A DNA stretch of 64,000 bases from Luteimonas suaedae (GCF_008312895.1 NZ_VSSP01000005.1:226034-290033); one strand, 5' to 3'; shown: positions 1-13,750, counted from the stretch's first letter. Notes: generated by a model not told the origin, from the letters alone. Made by a program: numbers and translations.

Positions 1-1
1 G

Positions 2-1153
2 CTGGCCGAGCTGGTGGCGGCGCGGTTCGTGCAGGGCATGGGTGGGGCGATGATGGTGCCGGTGGGGCGCCTGGTCTTGCTGCGCAGCGTGCCCAAGGCC
101 GAGCTGGTGCGCGCGCTGAGCTGGTTGACCATTCCGGCGCTGCTGGGGCCGATGCTGGGGCCGGTGCTGGGCGGCTTCATCACCACGTACAGCCACTGGC
201 GTTTCATCTTCCTGATCAACATCCCGATGGGGCTGCTCGGCATCTGGCTGGCGTGGCGGCACATCCCGCTGCTGCGCTCGGCGGTCGGGCCGCTGGACTG
301 GCGCGGGTTCGCGCTGTCGAGCCTGGGACTGGCGCTGACGATCTTCGGCTTCGCCTCGGTGGGCCGGCAACTGGTGAGCACGCCGCTGGCGCTGGGCTGC
401 GCACTGCTGGGGCTGGTCGCGCTGGCGCTGTACGCGCTGCACGCGCGACGGCACCCGCATCCGCTGCTGCGGCTGGACCTGTTCCGGCTGTCGACCTTCC
501 GCAACGGCGTGATCGGCGGCTCGCTGTTCCGCATCGGCATCGGCGCCACACCATTCCTGCTGCCGTTGATGCTGCAGCTGGGGTTCGGGCTCAACCCGCT
601 GGAATCGGGCTTGATCACGTTCACCTCGGCGGCCGGCGCGATGTTCATGAAGACGGTGGCGCCGGCGATCCTGCGGCGCTTCGGCTTCCGCCGCGTCCTG
701 GTGATCAACGCACTGATCGCCTCGGCGCTGCTGTGCGGCTTTGGCCTGTTCCGCGCGGACACCCCGTATCCGCTGATGATCGGCGTGCTGCTGGTCAGCG
801 GCTGCTTCCGTTCGCTGCAGTTCACCAGTCTCAACGCGATCGTCTACGCCGACATCGAACCCGAGCGCATGAGCCAGGCCAGCAGCCTGGCGGCGATGGC
901 GCAGCAGGCGTCGCTGGCCCTGGGCATCACCATCGGCGGCTATGCGCTGAGCATGGCGAGCGCGGCCACGGGTGATCCCATGGGCACGGTGACCAACTTC
1001 GGCTTCGCGTTCCTGACGGTCGGGCTGATCTCGGCCAGTTCGGTGCTGGCGATGCTGCGCCTGGCGCCCGAGGCCGGCGCGGAGATGTCCGGCCGCGCAC
1101 GGCAGGGCGAGGAGATGACCGAACCAAAGCCGGTTGGGCGGCCAGGGACCTGA
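2..1153 (+). CDS. MFS efflux transporter, DHA2 (14-TM) family, 5' end missing
   Basis: C-terminal part of a major facilitator drug/proton antiporter in the inner membrane; the reading frame is already open at base 2, so the real start lies upstream of the window. The visible ~383 residues begin in the conserved RFVQGMGGA stretch, followed by the antiporter motif C region (LGPMLGPVLGG) and then repeated hydrophobic helices. Motif C and the length of the remaining part fit the DHA2/EmrB-like group better than the 12-TM DHA1 group. The substrate cannot be told. It ends a few bases before the alkB-like gene on the same strand, so the two may be co-transcribed. Confidence 0.85.
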   Translation: MAELVAARFVQGMGGAMMVPVGRLVLLRSVPKAELVRALSWLTIPALLGPMLGPVLGGFITTYSHWRFIFLINIPMGLLGIWLAWRHIPLLRSAVGPLDWRGFALSSLGLALTIFGFASVGRQLVSTPLALGCALLGLVALALYALHARRHPHPLLRLDLFRLSTFRNGVIGGSLFRIGIGATPFLLPLMLQLGFGLNPLESGLITFTSAAGAMFMKTVAPAILRRFGFRRVLVINALIASALLCGFGLFRADTPYPLMIGVLLVSGCFRSLQFTSLNAIVYADIEPERMSQASSLAAMAQQASLALGITIGGYALSMASAATGDPMGTVTNFGFAFLTVGLISASSVLAMLRLAPEAGAEMSGRARQGEEMTEPKPVGRPGT

Positions 1154-1160
1154 GCGGCGA

Positions 1161-1748
1161 ATGGTCATGGTGCTCTTCGCTTCCCCACCGCAGACCCTGC
1201 TCGACGACGCCGAAGGCGGCGTCCGCTACTGGCCCGCCTTTGCCGGCGCGGCCGACGCCGATGCCTGGTTCCGCACCCTGTGGCAGCATGCCGACTGGCA
1301 CAGCGAGCGCCGCAAGATGTACGACCGCATCGTCGACGTGCCACGCCTGCTCGCCGGCTATCGCACCGACGCCCTGCCGCCGGCACTGCCGTTGGCCGAG
1401 ATCCTCGCCCGCGTGCAGGCCGTCGTGCCGGCGCCGTACAACGCCGTTGGCCTGAACTTCTATCGCGACGGCAGCGACAGCGTCGCCATGCACAACGACA
1501 AGCTGCACACCATCGTCCCCGGCCAGCCGATCACGCTGCTCTCGCTCGGCCACCCGCGCCGCATGCTGATCCGCGCCAAGGCCGGCGACCGCGGGCGCCT
1601 CGCCGTCGATCTCGCCCACGGCAGCCTGCTCGGCATGAGCCATGCCTCCCAGCTCACCCATGAGCACGGCATTCCCAAGACCGCGCGACCGGTCGGCCCA
1701 CGCATGAGCATCGTCTTCCGCGTGCGGCCCGAGGCGCATCTGCCCTGA
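1161..1748 (+). CDS. alkB: alpha-ketoglutarate-dependent dioxygenase AlkB-like
   Basis: Fe(II)/2-oxoglutarate dioxygenase that would remove alkyl groups from damaged DNA or RNA bases by oxidation. The core is readable: GLNFYRDG, then the iron ligands in the HxD pattern (MHNDK), the distal histidine in LTHEHGIPKT, and the 2-oxoglutarate-binding arginine in MSIVFRVRP. Length (195 aa) suits the AlkB family. I chose the ATG at 1161 because the longer frame would need a TTG inside the upstream transporter gene; a second ATG lies two codons later. It follows the efflux gene by 7 bases. Bacterial homologues include tRNA-acting forms, so the exact substrate is open. Confidence 0.85.
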   Translation: MVMVLFASPPQTLLDDAEGGVRYWPAFAGAADADAWFRTLWQHADWHSERRKMYDRIVDVPRLLAGYRTDALPPALPLAEILARVQAVVPAPYNAVGLNFYRDGSDSVAMHNDKLHTIVPGQPITLLSLGHPRRMLIRAKAGDRGRLAVDLAHGSLLGMSHASQLTHEHGIPKTARPVGPRMSIVFRVRPEAHLP

Positions 1749-1922
1749 CGCGGGAGAAGCCATGCCCGACAACTCCGATGCCGGGACCAATGCCGACCGA
1801 CTCGCGCGGTGCTACGGGCGGCGGTCTGCAGGTGGCTGAGCCATCGAAATTCGCTTCGTCTTGACCTGCCCCCTGCTAGAGCTGGCCTGTGTTCACAATC
1901 GCAAGCCGGCAAGGGAGGCGTC

Positions 1923-2510
1923 ATGCCCGAGAAGAAGACCATCGAGCGCGCGAAGAAGGACAAGCGCGAAGGCAAGTCCGCCAGCACGCAGGCGGGAGAG
2001 TTCGTGCGCGAGGAGATCGAGCACGTCCGCGAGGGCAAGCACGGGGCCAAGTCGACCAAGCAGGCGGTCGCGATCGGCCTGTCCAAGGCGCGCCGCGCCG
2101 GGGTGAAGGCCGGGACGCCGAAGTCGGCGTCCAAGGCGACCAAGAAGAAGGCCGCCCAGGACCGCGCCAAGGCGAAGTCCGGCGACAAGCCCTCGCCGAC
2201 GCGCTCGCGCGGCGCCAAGAAGGCGCTGAAGACCGCGAGCAAGAAGACCACGGCCAAGAAGGTCGCCGGCAAGAAGGCGCTGTCGAAGCAGGCCAAGAAG
2301 GCCGCGTCCAAGCGCAGCGCCAGCAGCCGGTCGAAGGCGGCGAAGAAGGCGGCCAAAACCAAGGGCCCGAGCGTGCGCAAGGCCGCGGCCAAGAAGGCGG
2401 CGAAGACCAGGAGCAAGCAGGCCCGCAAGACGGCCGCGAAGAAGTCGACGAAGAAAGCAACGAAGAAGTCGACGAAGAAGTCGTCGAAGACGCGCAAGCG
2501 GTCGGGCTGA
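1923..2510 (+). CDS. DUF6496-type protein with long lysine/alanine-rich histone-like tail
   Basis: Small very basic protein (195 aa). The first ~60 residues form a DUF6496-like domain (MPEKKTIERAKKDKREGKS, REEIEHVREGKHG, KQAVAIGLSKARRAG). The rest is low-complexity KKAAKK/KSTKK repeats like the C-tail of bacterial histone H1-like proteins. The start follows a strong ribosome-binding site (AAGGGAGG) at the right spacing, so the longer upstream frame is rejected. The tail suggests DNA or RNA binding or charge compaction; this is inference, as no function is established for the family. It lies alone between alkB and a convergent gene. Confidence 0.8.
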   Translation: MPEKKTIERAKKDKREGKSASTQAGEFVREEIEHVREGKHGAKSTKQAVAIGLSKARRAGVKAGTPKSASKATKKKAAQDRAKAKSGDKPSPTRSRGAKKALKTASKKTTAKKVAGKKALSKQAKKAASKRSASSRSKAAKKAAKTKGPSVRKAAAKKAAKTRSKQARKTAAKKSTKKATKKSTKKSSKTRKRSG

Positions 2511-2622
2511 CGGCGGCGCAGGCTGCGTCCGCCGGTATTCGCGGCGCAGGCACAGGCGGCCCGGCTGTCCGGCGGGCGATGGGCATCGCCTCCGGCTCAA
2601 CCCATCCTACGGGCTGCCACCT

Positions 2623-3318
2623 TCAGGCGCTCCACGTGGCCCGGCGCAATGCCGCCCGCGCCAGCATCCGGGTGGAGTCCAGCGTCGGCAGCGGTGAATT
2701 CGAATCGTCCATGATCAAGGGGATTTCGGTGCAGCCGAGCACGACGGCATCGCAGCCCCAGTCCTTCAGGCGCGCGATGACCTGCCGGTGGTAGGCGACC
2801 GCTTCGGGCTTGTGGATGCCGTAGACCAGTTCCTCCATGATGATCCGGTCGATTGCGTCGCGCTCCGAATCGTCGGGGCGCATGTACGCCAGTCCGTACG
2901 CCGAGAGCTTCTCCGGATAGACATCGCCGTCGACCAGCCACCGCGTCCCCAGCAGGCCAAGGCGGTGGAACCCGCGTTGCGACGCCTCCGCCGCCACGAC
3001 CTCGGCGATGTGCAGCCAAGGCAACGGCGACCGCGACTCGACGAGGGGAAGCGCCTGGTGGATGGTGTTGTCGGGGCAGATCAGGAAATCCGCGCCGATC
3101 TTCGCGAGCTTGTCCGCGGAACGAAGCATCAGTTCGCCCACGCCGTCCCAATCGCCCCGGTCGAGGAAACGCACATAGTCGGAAAGTGGCGGCGTGTGCA
3201 CGGAGACCTCGGGATGCGCGTGGGCACCCAGCAGCTCCGCGCCTTCCACGCAAATGGTCCGGTAGCAGAGGGCGGCCCCTTCGGCAGAGCAGGCAACGAT
3301 ACCGATGTGAGCAGGCAT
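2623..3318 (-). CDS. aspartate/glutamate racemase family protein
   Basis: Cofactor-independent amino-acid racemase-like enzyme of 231 aa. The two catalytic-cysteine motifs of the Asp/Glu racemase fold are visible: CPDNT near residue 82 and LGCTEIP near residue 194, each followed by the expected Thr. The protein starts at MPAHIGIVACSAEG, after a GGAG-containing leader; seven residues of upstream frame have no support. The arrangement resembles the YgeA/RacX broad-specificity group rather than MurI, which is longer and normally unlinked. The substrate is not inferable from neighbours, and no operon partner is visible. Confidence 0.8.
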   Translation of the reverse strand: MPAHIGIVACSAEGAALCYRTICVEGAELLGAHAHPEVSVHTPPLSDYVRFLDRGDWDGVGELMLRSADKLAKIGADFLICPDNTIHQALPLVESRSPLPWLHIAEVVAAEASQRGFHRLGLLGTRWLVDGDVYPEKLSAYGLAYMRPDDSERDAIDRIIMEELVYGIHKPEAVAYHRQVIARLKDWGCDAVVLGCTEIPLIMDDSNSPLPTLDSTRMLARAALRRATWSA

Positions 3319-3459
3319 GCGGCTTGAACTCCAGGTCAAGGCGGATTGTCAGGACATCGTACGGTGTTGATCGCCATGCACCGGCGGTCTCGTACGAAGG
3401 CGTTCGCCGACCATCCGCCTCGAGCAGGGCTTGGCATCCGGACAAGCCCTGTGTATCGC

Positions 3460-4092
3460 TCAGGCGGCGGACGCGGCGCTCCAGGTCTTCACGTAGGCCG
3501 GCCGCTGCTGGAAGCGCTGCAGCCATGCCTTCACGTGCGGATGCGCGTCGACGGATACGCCGCAATAGGTGCTGTAGGCGACCACGCTGGCGACGATCAT
3601 GTCGGCCAGCGAGTACGCATCGCCGAGCAGGTTGGGGTGCTCGGCCAGGCGGGCGTCGAGGCGCGAGAGCAGCTTGCCGAATTCGCCCTGCGCGTGCGCG
3701 GCCAGTGGCGGGTGGTGCAGCGCCGGGTCGGCGTGCGGGCTTTGCGCGTGGTTGAGGATGTTGATCATGGTGCCGTAGGTCACGTAGGCCCACGTCGTCC
3801 ACGACAGGGCGGTCAGCCGTTCGGGCGTGTCGGTAGCGGGCCACAGGCCGCGCTCGACGCCGTAGCGATCGCCCAGCCACTGCATGATCGCCACCGCCTC
3901 GAACATCGGCGTGCCGTCCACCACCAGGGTCGGCACCACGCCGTTGGGATTGAGGGCCAGGTACTCGGGCTTCTTCTGGTCGCCGGCGGCCAGGTCCAGC
4001 ATCACCAGTTCGTGGGGGACGTCGAGCTCGGCCAGGGCGCAGACCACGGGGGTGGCGCTGGACATGGGGGCGGCGTAGAGGGTGAGCGACAT
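3460..4092 (-). CDS. glutathione S-transferase family protein
   Basis: Cytosolic GST-type protein (210 aa): thioredoxin-like N-terminal half with LYAAPMSSATPV at the glutathione-activating site, the cis-proline signature GVVPTLVVDGTPMFEAVAI near residue 51, and an all-helical C-terminal half with the DAYSLADM N-capping region. The presumed substrate is an electrophile conjugated to glutathione; the actual one is unknown. It is transcribed divergently from a WYL-domain regulator, with a perfect palindrome in the shared 110 bp intergenic region. I infer that the regulator controls this gene. Confidence 0.85.
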   Translation of the reverse strand: MSLTLYAAPMSSATPVVCALAELDVPHELVMLDLAAGDQKKPEYLALNPNGVVPTLVVDGTPMFEAVAIMQWLGDRYGVERGLWPATDTPERLTALSWTTWAYVTYGTMINILNHAQSPHADPALHHPPLAAHAQGEFGKLLSRLDARLAEHPNLLGDAYSLADMIVASVVAYSTYCGVSVDAHPHVKAWLQRFQQRPAYVKTWSAASAA

Positions 4093-4161
4093 TGCGGATG
4101 TTCCCTTGGTTGATCGGTCCCGCGGGATGCGTCTGACCGTTGCGACAAGCTAGCAAGCATT

Positions 4162-4180
4162 GAGGACAGATTCTGTCCTC
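4162..4180. promoter_or_regulatory. Perfect palindrome, likely operator of the WYL regulator
   Basis: GAGGACAG and CTGTCCTC are exact 8-base inverted arms separated by ATT, centred between the divergent GST and YafY-type regulator genes, 23 bases before the regulator ATG. Position and symmetry suit an autoregulatory site that also controls the GST. The binding protein is inferred from position only. Confidence 0.6.
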
Positions 4181-4202
4181 GACCTGGGCTAGTCTTGTCC
4201 CC

Positions 4203-5162
4203 ATGCTCGACACATCGGCCCGCCTGCTCCGCCTGCTCACGCTGCTCCAGGTCCGCCGCTTCTGGTCCGGCGCGGAGCTGGCCGAACGCCTGCAGGTCAC
4301 GCCGCGCACCGTGCGCCGCGACGCCGACAGGCTGCGTACCCTCGGCTACCCGGTGCGCTCCAGCAGTGGGCTGGCGGGCGGCTACCAGCTTGGCGCCGGG
4401 GCCACCCTGCCGCCGCTGCTGCTGGAGGACGACGAGGCGCTGGCGGTCTCGCTGGGATTGCGGATGGCCGCCACCGGCACCGTCGCCGGCATGGAGGAAA
4501 GCGCGGTGCGTGCGCTGGCCAAGCTCGAGCAGGTGCTGCCGACGCGGCTGCGCAAGCGCGTTCGCGCGCTGCATGCCGCGGTCGCGCCGCTCGGCATGGC
4601 AGGCCCCCGGGTATCGTCCGAGGTGCTGACCACCCTCGGCGGCGCGTGTCGCGGCGAGCAGCGCGTGTCGTTCCGGTACCGCGCCCACGACGGCGAAAGC
4701 AGCGAGCGCGATCTCGAGCCGCACGGCCTGGTCTGCACCGGCGCGCGCTGGTACCTGGTCGGTTGGGACCTGCAGCGGCAGGACTGGCGCACGTTCCGGG
4801 TCGACCGGATCGAGGCGCGGATCGCGACCGGGCAGCGGTTCGTGCCGCGGCAGATCCCGGGCGGCGACCTGGCTGCTTACGTGTCGCGCACGGTCTCGTC
4901 CAACCCTTATCCGGTAAGGGCGCGCATCGTGCTGCACGCGCCGCTGGCGCGGATGGCCGAGGAAATCCCGCCGACGGTCGCGCGGCTGGAACGCATCGAC
5001 GACGAGCGCTGCCTGCTCGAGGCGGGAGCGCACTCGCCGGAAGTGCTGGCGTATCACATCGCGCTGCTCGGGGTGGAGTTCGAAGTGCTGGATCCGCCCG
5101 AACTGGCCGAACATCTGGCCGCCATGGCGGGCCGGCTTGCGCGCGCCGCCGCACGCGCCTGA
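4203..5162 (+). CDS. YafY-type transcriptional regulator (HTH_11 + WYL domain)
   Basis: DNA-binding regulator of 319 aa. The N-terminal 60 residues hold a DeoR-like winged helix-turn-helix (AELAERLQVTPRTVRRDADR followed by the wing GGYQLG). Residues ~140-225 form the WYL domain: SFRYRAHDG, then ARWYLVGWD, then RTFRVDRIEA. The WYL-C part follows. WYL domains bind small ligands or nucleic acid and control many stress and defence genes. Here the divergent partner is a GST, which suggests sensing of a xenobiotic or oxidative signal; this is inference. The start ATG follows closely on the operator palindrome. Confidence 0.88.
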   Translation: MLDTSARLLRLLTLLQVRRFWSGAELAERLQVTPRTVRRDADRLRTLGYPVRSSSGLAGGYQLGAGATLPPLLLEDDEALAVSLGLRMAATGTVAGMEESAVRALAKLEQVLPTRLRKRVRALHAAVAPLGMAGPRVSSEVLTTLGGACRGEQRVSFRYRAHDGESSERDLEPHGLVCTGARWYLVGWDLQRQDWRTFRVDRIEARIATGQRFVPRQIPGGDLAAYVSRTVSSNPYPVRARIVLHAPLARMAEEIPPTVARLERIDDERCLLEAGAHSPEVLAYHIALLGVEFEVLDPPELAEHLAAMAGRLARAAARA

Positions 5163-5247
5163 TCCGTCCGTGCAGGTCGCGCCGACGCGTCTGCGTCAGG
5201 GCTGTTCGAACGCGACGGCCATGCCGCGCTTCCTCGGTCGCCTCTCC

Positions 5248-5389
5248 GTAGGAGCGCGCCATGCGCGCGATACCGCGGGTGTCGGCCGGATCCGGGGGAT
5301 GCCGCGATTCCGGACCGGCAGGCGCTCCGGTCACCGAGATTCGCGGGCGGCGAAATGCCCGCGGCATCGCGCGCATGGCGCGCTCCTAC
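5248..5389 (+). repeat. GTAG-headed paired REP (BIME-like) element, copy A
   Basis: 142 bp element. It opens with GTAGGAGCGCGCCATGCG and closes with the exact reverse complement, so the ~32 bp ends can pair as a long stem. The ~78 bp core is shared with the other copies in the same orientation (GGATCCGG..., ACCGGCAGGCG, GCGGGCGGCGAAATG). It lies in the 351 bp gene-free stretch between the YafY regulator and the terminator of the next gene. Terminal GTAG plus inverted pairing matches the REP class described from Stenotrophomonas and mobilised by RAYT transposases; no RAYT gene is in the window. Confidence 0.85.
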
Positions 5390-5466
5390 GGAGGGTGGCA
5401 GGCCCGGGTCCGGAATGCATCGTCTCCCGGATGGGAATGCGCTTCCCGTGGATCGGGAGAAGCACC

Positions 5467-5495
5467 AAAAAAAGCGGCGGCCATCGGCCGCCGCT
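5467..5495 (-). terminator. Intrinsic terminator of the downstream minus-strand gene
   Basis: On the minus strand AGCGGCGGCC-GAT-GGCCGCCGCT forms a perfect 10 bp GC stem followed by a run of seven T. It sits 18 bases past the stop of the secreted basic protein gene. This is a textbook rho-independent terminator. Confidence 0.9.
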
Positions 5496-5513
5496 TCCAA
5501 CAAGGACGCCATG

Positions 5514-6137
5514 TCAGTCGTCCTTGCCCTTCCCTTTGTTTTTGCCCTTGCCTTTGCCTTTGTCTTGCCCGGGTCGATCGGCGGGCTTGTGGTTCGTGTG
5601 CGATGCCGGGTGCGCGCCGGACCTGCCAGCCCTTGCACGCTGGTCCGGGCCGCGTTCGGACCAGTCCACCCGGACCGGGCGGTCGATCTCCACCGGATGC
5701 CCCCAGCGGTCGTACGTGCGGGCGGTGCCGCGCTTGAGCGCGTGGAACTCCGATGAACCGGGTTTGATGCCCAAGCGCTGGGCGACCGCGCCCCAACCCT
5801 GGCCGGGATTGCGGTCGTACTCGCGCACCACGTCCAGGCACGGCATCCCCAGCGCGTGCGCGATCGCACAGGCGTAGTAGACATCGCCCGGAGCCCAACG
5901 ACGCTCATCCAGCAGTTCGAGCACTAGCGGGCGCGGCGCGCCGTAATGGGTCGTCATCTCGTCGATGAAGGGGTCGCGATAATGCCTGCCGTAGTCGTTG
6001 ATCTCACCCAGGCGGTTGTCGACCCACACATCGCCGGTCCTGACGTTGTAGCCAACGGTTTGTGCACTGGACGCCGCCGGCAGGCCGAGGCCGATCGCCA
6101 ACGCGGCGGCCAGGGTGGCATTTCTGATCGTGTGCAT
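5514..6137 (-). CDS. Hypothetical exported protein with basic glycine/lysine-rich tail
   Basis: 207-residue protein that I do not recognise by name. A cleavable signal peptide is clear (MHTIRNATLAAALAIGLGLP, likely cut after ASSAQ). The middle contains GDVYYACAIAHALGMPC and a Gly-Trp segment (GQGWGAVAQRLGIKPGSSEFH). The end is a hydrophilic K/G repeat (GKGKGKNKGKGK). The start was placed at the signal-peptide ATG; the longer upstream frame is an antisense shadow of the catalase gene. A periplasmic or outer-surface role is inferred. It ends at a strong terminator, so it is a single-gene unit downstream of katE. Confidence 0.75.
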   Translation of the reverse strand: MHTIRNATLAAALAIGLGLPAASSAQTVGYNVRTGDVWVDNRLGEINDYGRHYRDPFIDEMTTHYGAPRPLVLELLDERRWAPGDVYYACAIAHALGMPCLDVVREYDRNPGQGWGAVAQRLGIKPGSSEFHALKRGTARTYDRWGHPVEIDRPVRVDWSERGPDQRARAGRSGAHPASHTNHKPADRPGQDKGKGKGKNKGKGKDD

Positions 6138-6258
6138 GGGACGCCTCCTGCATGACGGGAATACGGGTGCAGTCTCGTTGCGTCGGCATGAATACGGGCT
6201 GATGTCCGCGGGCGTCCGTTCATCTCGAGAAGCCGGCCGTCGAAGGGCGCTCGTATGG

Positions 6259-8379
<2,121 letters not shown>

Positions 8380-8611
8380 GACGGGGCTCCTCGGTGCGCG
8401 TGTGGACGGGAGCGTGCGCGCAAGTGCGACGCAGCACCGTTCAGGCTGCACGCATCGTCGTGAATGCCCCGTCGAACTTTGCAGAGAAGTGCCGTGCGAT
8501 GCGTCGCAGTCCGGCCATCTCGCAGGCCCCGCTACGGATGAATGCGCCGGGCCGCACCTCGCGGGAAAATGCCTGCGTGCAGGGCATCGGCCACGGTATT
8601 GCACGTGGTCC

Positions 8612-8753
8612 GTAGGAGCGCGCCACGCGCGCGATGCCGCGGGTGCCGGCAGGATCCGGTGGACGCCGCGATTTCGAACCGGCAGGCGCGCCGGTCACCG
8701 AAATCCGCGGGTGGCGCCGTGCCCGCGGCATCGCGCGCATGGCGCGCTCCTAC
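8612..8753 (+). repeat. GTAG-headed paired REP element, copy B
   Basis: Same 142 bp element as at 5248, in the same orientation, with the arm variant GCCACGCGCGCG on the left side. It fills most of the right part of the 440 bp gene-free stretch between katE (divergent start side) and the end of gcvP. The remaining part of that stretch (8380-8611) shows no gene or clear signal and should hold the katE promoter. Confidence 0.85.
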
Positions 8754-8819
8754 GGGGCACCGGCGCTGGCCCGGCGGCATTCGCGCCTCGCGCTGGCGAG
8801 GCGCGCGGGAAAGCCGCGG

Positions 8820-11708
<2,889 letters not shown>

Positions 11709-11756
11709 GGCTTCAGACTCTGGCGGGCGCGGAAGGGCCGCGTGCGGCTGCACGCA

Positions 11757-11950
11757 GGGCGCCCCTCTGTCCTTTTGCCTGAGAGTTCGGAGAGGGGACG
11801 AACCCCTCCCATGCACCTTCGGCGCCGGATCGAACCGGTCTCTCCAGAGTTGTCCCCGCCGGCGGTACGTGAGCCTGAGCGATTACGGGCGTTGCGCCTT
11901 CGGCAGCGGGCATCCGGTGGGCCGGGGCCAGCTTCTCCCGTCGGGGGGTG
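11757..11950 (-). promoter_or_regulatory. Tandem glycine riboswitch upstream of gcvP
   Basis: Minus-strand leader with two aptamer-like units. The promoter-proximal unit has GACGGGAGA... GCCGAAGGCGCAA... TCGCTCAGGCTCA. The gene-proximal unit has GGAGAGACC... GCCGAAGGTGCA... CTCTCAGGCAAAAGGACAG, the classic gcvT-motif core. The two are joined by a short linker near 11842-11850. Glycine binding in this class turns expression on, which fits the downstream glycine-degrading enzyme. About 48 bases separate the last core from the ATG. Confidence 0.92.
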
Positions 11951-12027
11951 TTGCGGGAACGATTATAGGCGTTCCGGCGGATGCCGCGCCGGCTCCCGCC
12001 ATTCATCAGTCGCGCGGCGCTCCCCCC

Positions 12028-12070
12028 GTAGGAGCGCGCCACGCGCGCGATGCCGGCGCGCCGGCATCGC
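12028..12070 (+). repeat. Partial/degenerate GTAG REP (single arm)
   Basis: GTAGGAGCGCGCCACGCGCG followed by a short self-complementary CCGGCGCGCCGG and then unrelated sequence: one arm of the 142 bp family without its partner. It lies in the 301 bp gene-free stretch between the gcvP leader and the hydrolase gene. Apart from the expected promoters nothing else was seen there. Confidence 0.6.
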
Positions 12071-12251
12071 CCGGGCTCGTTGCCAGTCCGGCCGAAGACG
12101 CCCGCGATCACCGCCATGGGGCCGTGCCCACGGCTTCCGATCCCGCTTCGCGGCGATCCGTCGCCGTCTCCGGCGTTTTGTCGCCGACCGGTGGCGCGGC
12201 GCGGGCAGGCCGTGACAGGCTGCGGACGTCACCGCGAGAGAGGTCGCCAGC

Positions 12252-13589
12252 TTGAAAGGCATACGTTCGAAGCGATCTTGGTTCGTTGCCATGGCGCTCG
12301 CAGGCGCACTGCTTTCGGGGCAGGCGCTGGCATCGGACCCGTCGCCGCCCTGCGAGGTCGGCAGCTATCGGCTGGACAACGGCGACCTGCTCGACATCGG
12401 CCCCGGTGCCGAGGGCCAGCTACGGTGGCGCACCACGGACGGCCGCACCGGGGCGCTCTCGCTGCAGGACGATGGCACCTGGACCAGCACCCTGGGCTGG
12501 ACGGAGCGGCCGGACGGCCACCGCGTGAGCTTCACCGACTGCGGGCGCGGCGGCATTCGCTTCGACCAGACGTCCGGGCAACGCGTGCCGCTGCAGCAGA
12601 CCGATACTCGCTTCCAGGGCAGCGGCGTCACGCTCGCCGGGCGCTTGACGCTTCCCCCCGGCAACGACCCGGTGCCGCTGGTGGTGCTGGTGCACGGCGC
12701 CGAGCGCGACTCCGCGCTGGCGCGGTACTCGCTGCAGCGCGAATTCGCCAGCGCTGGCATCGGCGTGTTCGCCTACGACAAGCGCGGCACCGGCGCCTCG
12801 GGCGGCCGCTACACCCAGGACTACCTGACGCTGGCGGTCGACGCCATCCACGCCATGCGCGAGGCGCGGCGCCTGGCCGGCGCGCGCGCCGGGCGCGTCG
12901 GCTACCAGGGCGGCAGTCAGGGCGGCTGGGTGGCGCCGCTGGCGGCGCGCATCGAACCGGTGGACTTCGTCATCGTCAGCTTCGGGTTGGCGGTCTCGCC
13001 GCTGGAGGAGGACCGCGAGGCCATCGCCTTCGACATGCAGCGCGGCGGCTTCGGCCCCGTGGTCACCGCCGGCGCCATGGAGATTGCCGATGCCACCGCG
13101 CGGGTGATCGCAAGCGGCTTCACCGAAGGCTACGAGCAGCTCGAAGCAGTGAAGGCGAAGTACGGCGATGAACCCTGGTATCCGTCGGTGCGCGGCAACT
13201 TCACCTGGTACCTGCTCGGCAACGACGAGGCGACCGTGCGCAAGGAGGCCCCGCAGCTGGTGTACGGCATCCCCGCGCACTACGACCCCATGCCGGTGCT
13301 GGAGACGCTGGACGTCCCGCAGCTCTGGGCGCTCGGCGGCCAGGACCGCGACGCCCCGCCGGGCGAGACCCTGCGCCGCCTGGCCGCGCTGCAGCGCGAC
13401 GGCAGGCCCATCGTCACCGCACTGTTCCCCGACGCCGACCACGGCATGTACGAGTTCGAGACGGGACCCGACGGCGAGCGCGTCTCCACCCGCCAGCCCG
13501 AGGGCTACTTCCGACTGATGGCCGATTTCATCCTCGACAGGCCGCTGCAGCCGGACTATGGGGCGGCTGAGTTGTCTTCGCCCCCTTAG
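12252..13589 (+). CDS. Exported alpha/beta hydrolase (S9/dienelactone-hydrolase-like fold)
   Basis: 445-residue secreted or periplasmic hydrolase. Signal peptide: KRSWFVAMALAGALLSGQALA. A ~90-residue N-terminal beta-rich region precedes the alpha/beta-hydrolase core: oxyanion strand VVLVHGAERDS, acid box YDKRGTGASGG, nucleophile Ser in GYQGGSQGGW (about residue 222), Asp in GGQDRDAP and His in DADHGMYEF. The start codon is TTG at 12252 with a GAGAGAG-like site upstream. The substrate (ester or peptide) is unknown. Confidence 0.82.
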   Translation: MKGIRSKRSWFVAMALAGALLSGQALASDPSPPCEVGSYRLDNGDLLDIGPGAEGQLRWRTTDGRTGALSLQDDGTWTSTLGWTERPDGHRVSFTDCGRGGIRFDQTSGQRVPLQQTDTRFQGSGVTLAGRLTLPPGNDPVPLVVLVHGAERDSALARYSLQREFASAGIGVFAYDKRGTGASGGRYTQDYLTLAVDAIHAMREARRLAGARAGRVGYQGGSQGGWVAPLAARIEPVDFVIVSFGLAVSPLEEDREAIAFDMQRGGFGPVVTAGAMEIADATARVIASGFTEGYEQLEAVKAKYGDEPWYPSVRGNFTWYLLGNDEATVRKEAPQLVYGIPAHYDPMPVLETLDVPQLWALGGQDRDAPPGETLRRLAALQRDGRPIVTALFPDADHGMYEFETGPDGERVSTRQPEGYFRLMADFILDRPLQPDYGAAELSSPP

Positions 13590-13750
13590 CGCTATCCGCT
13601 ATGGCCTACGGGATGCCGTTCGGCTCGGGATGCCGTTGCCTAGTAGGGCGGGGAGGGCAGGTGCACGTCCAAAAGGGCGGCTCGATCCAAAGTAGATGGC
13701 CGGCCGGAGTGTTCATCTCCTCCGTCGCTTTGTCTCTGCGCCGGGCCGCA

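Noticed and set aside
5054..5908. MRAMPRAFRRPRI... type proteins around each REP element
   Set aside because: Identical peptide-like frames appear at every copy because the repeat itself has few stops; they do not carry independent starts or conservation as proteins.
12050..13171. 373-codon frame over the alpha/beta hydrolase
   Set aside because: Same-strand shadow in another frame; the hydrolase frame has signal peptide and catalytic triad.
13601..13750. Short frames between the hydrolase and the hypothetical gene
   Set aside because: No ribosome site, no coding bias and no similarity pattern.
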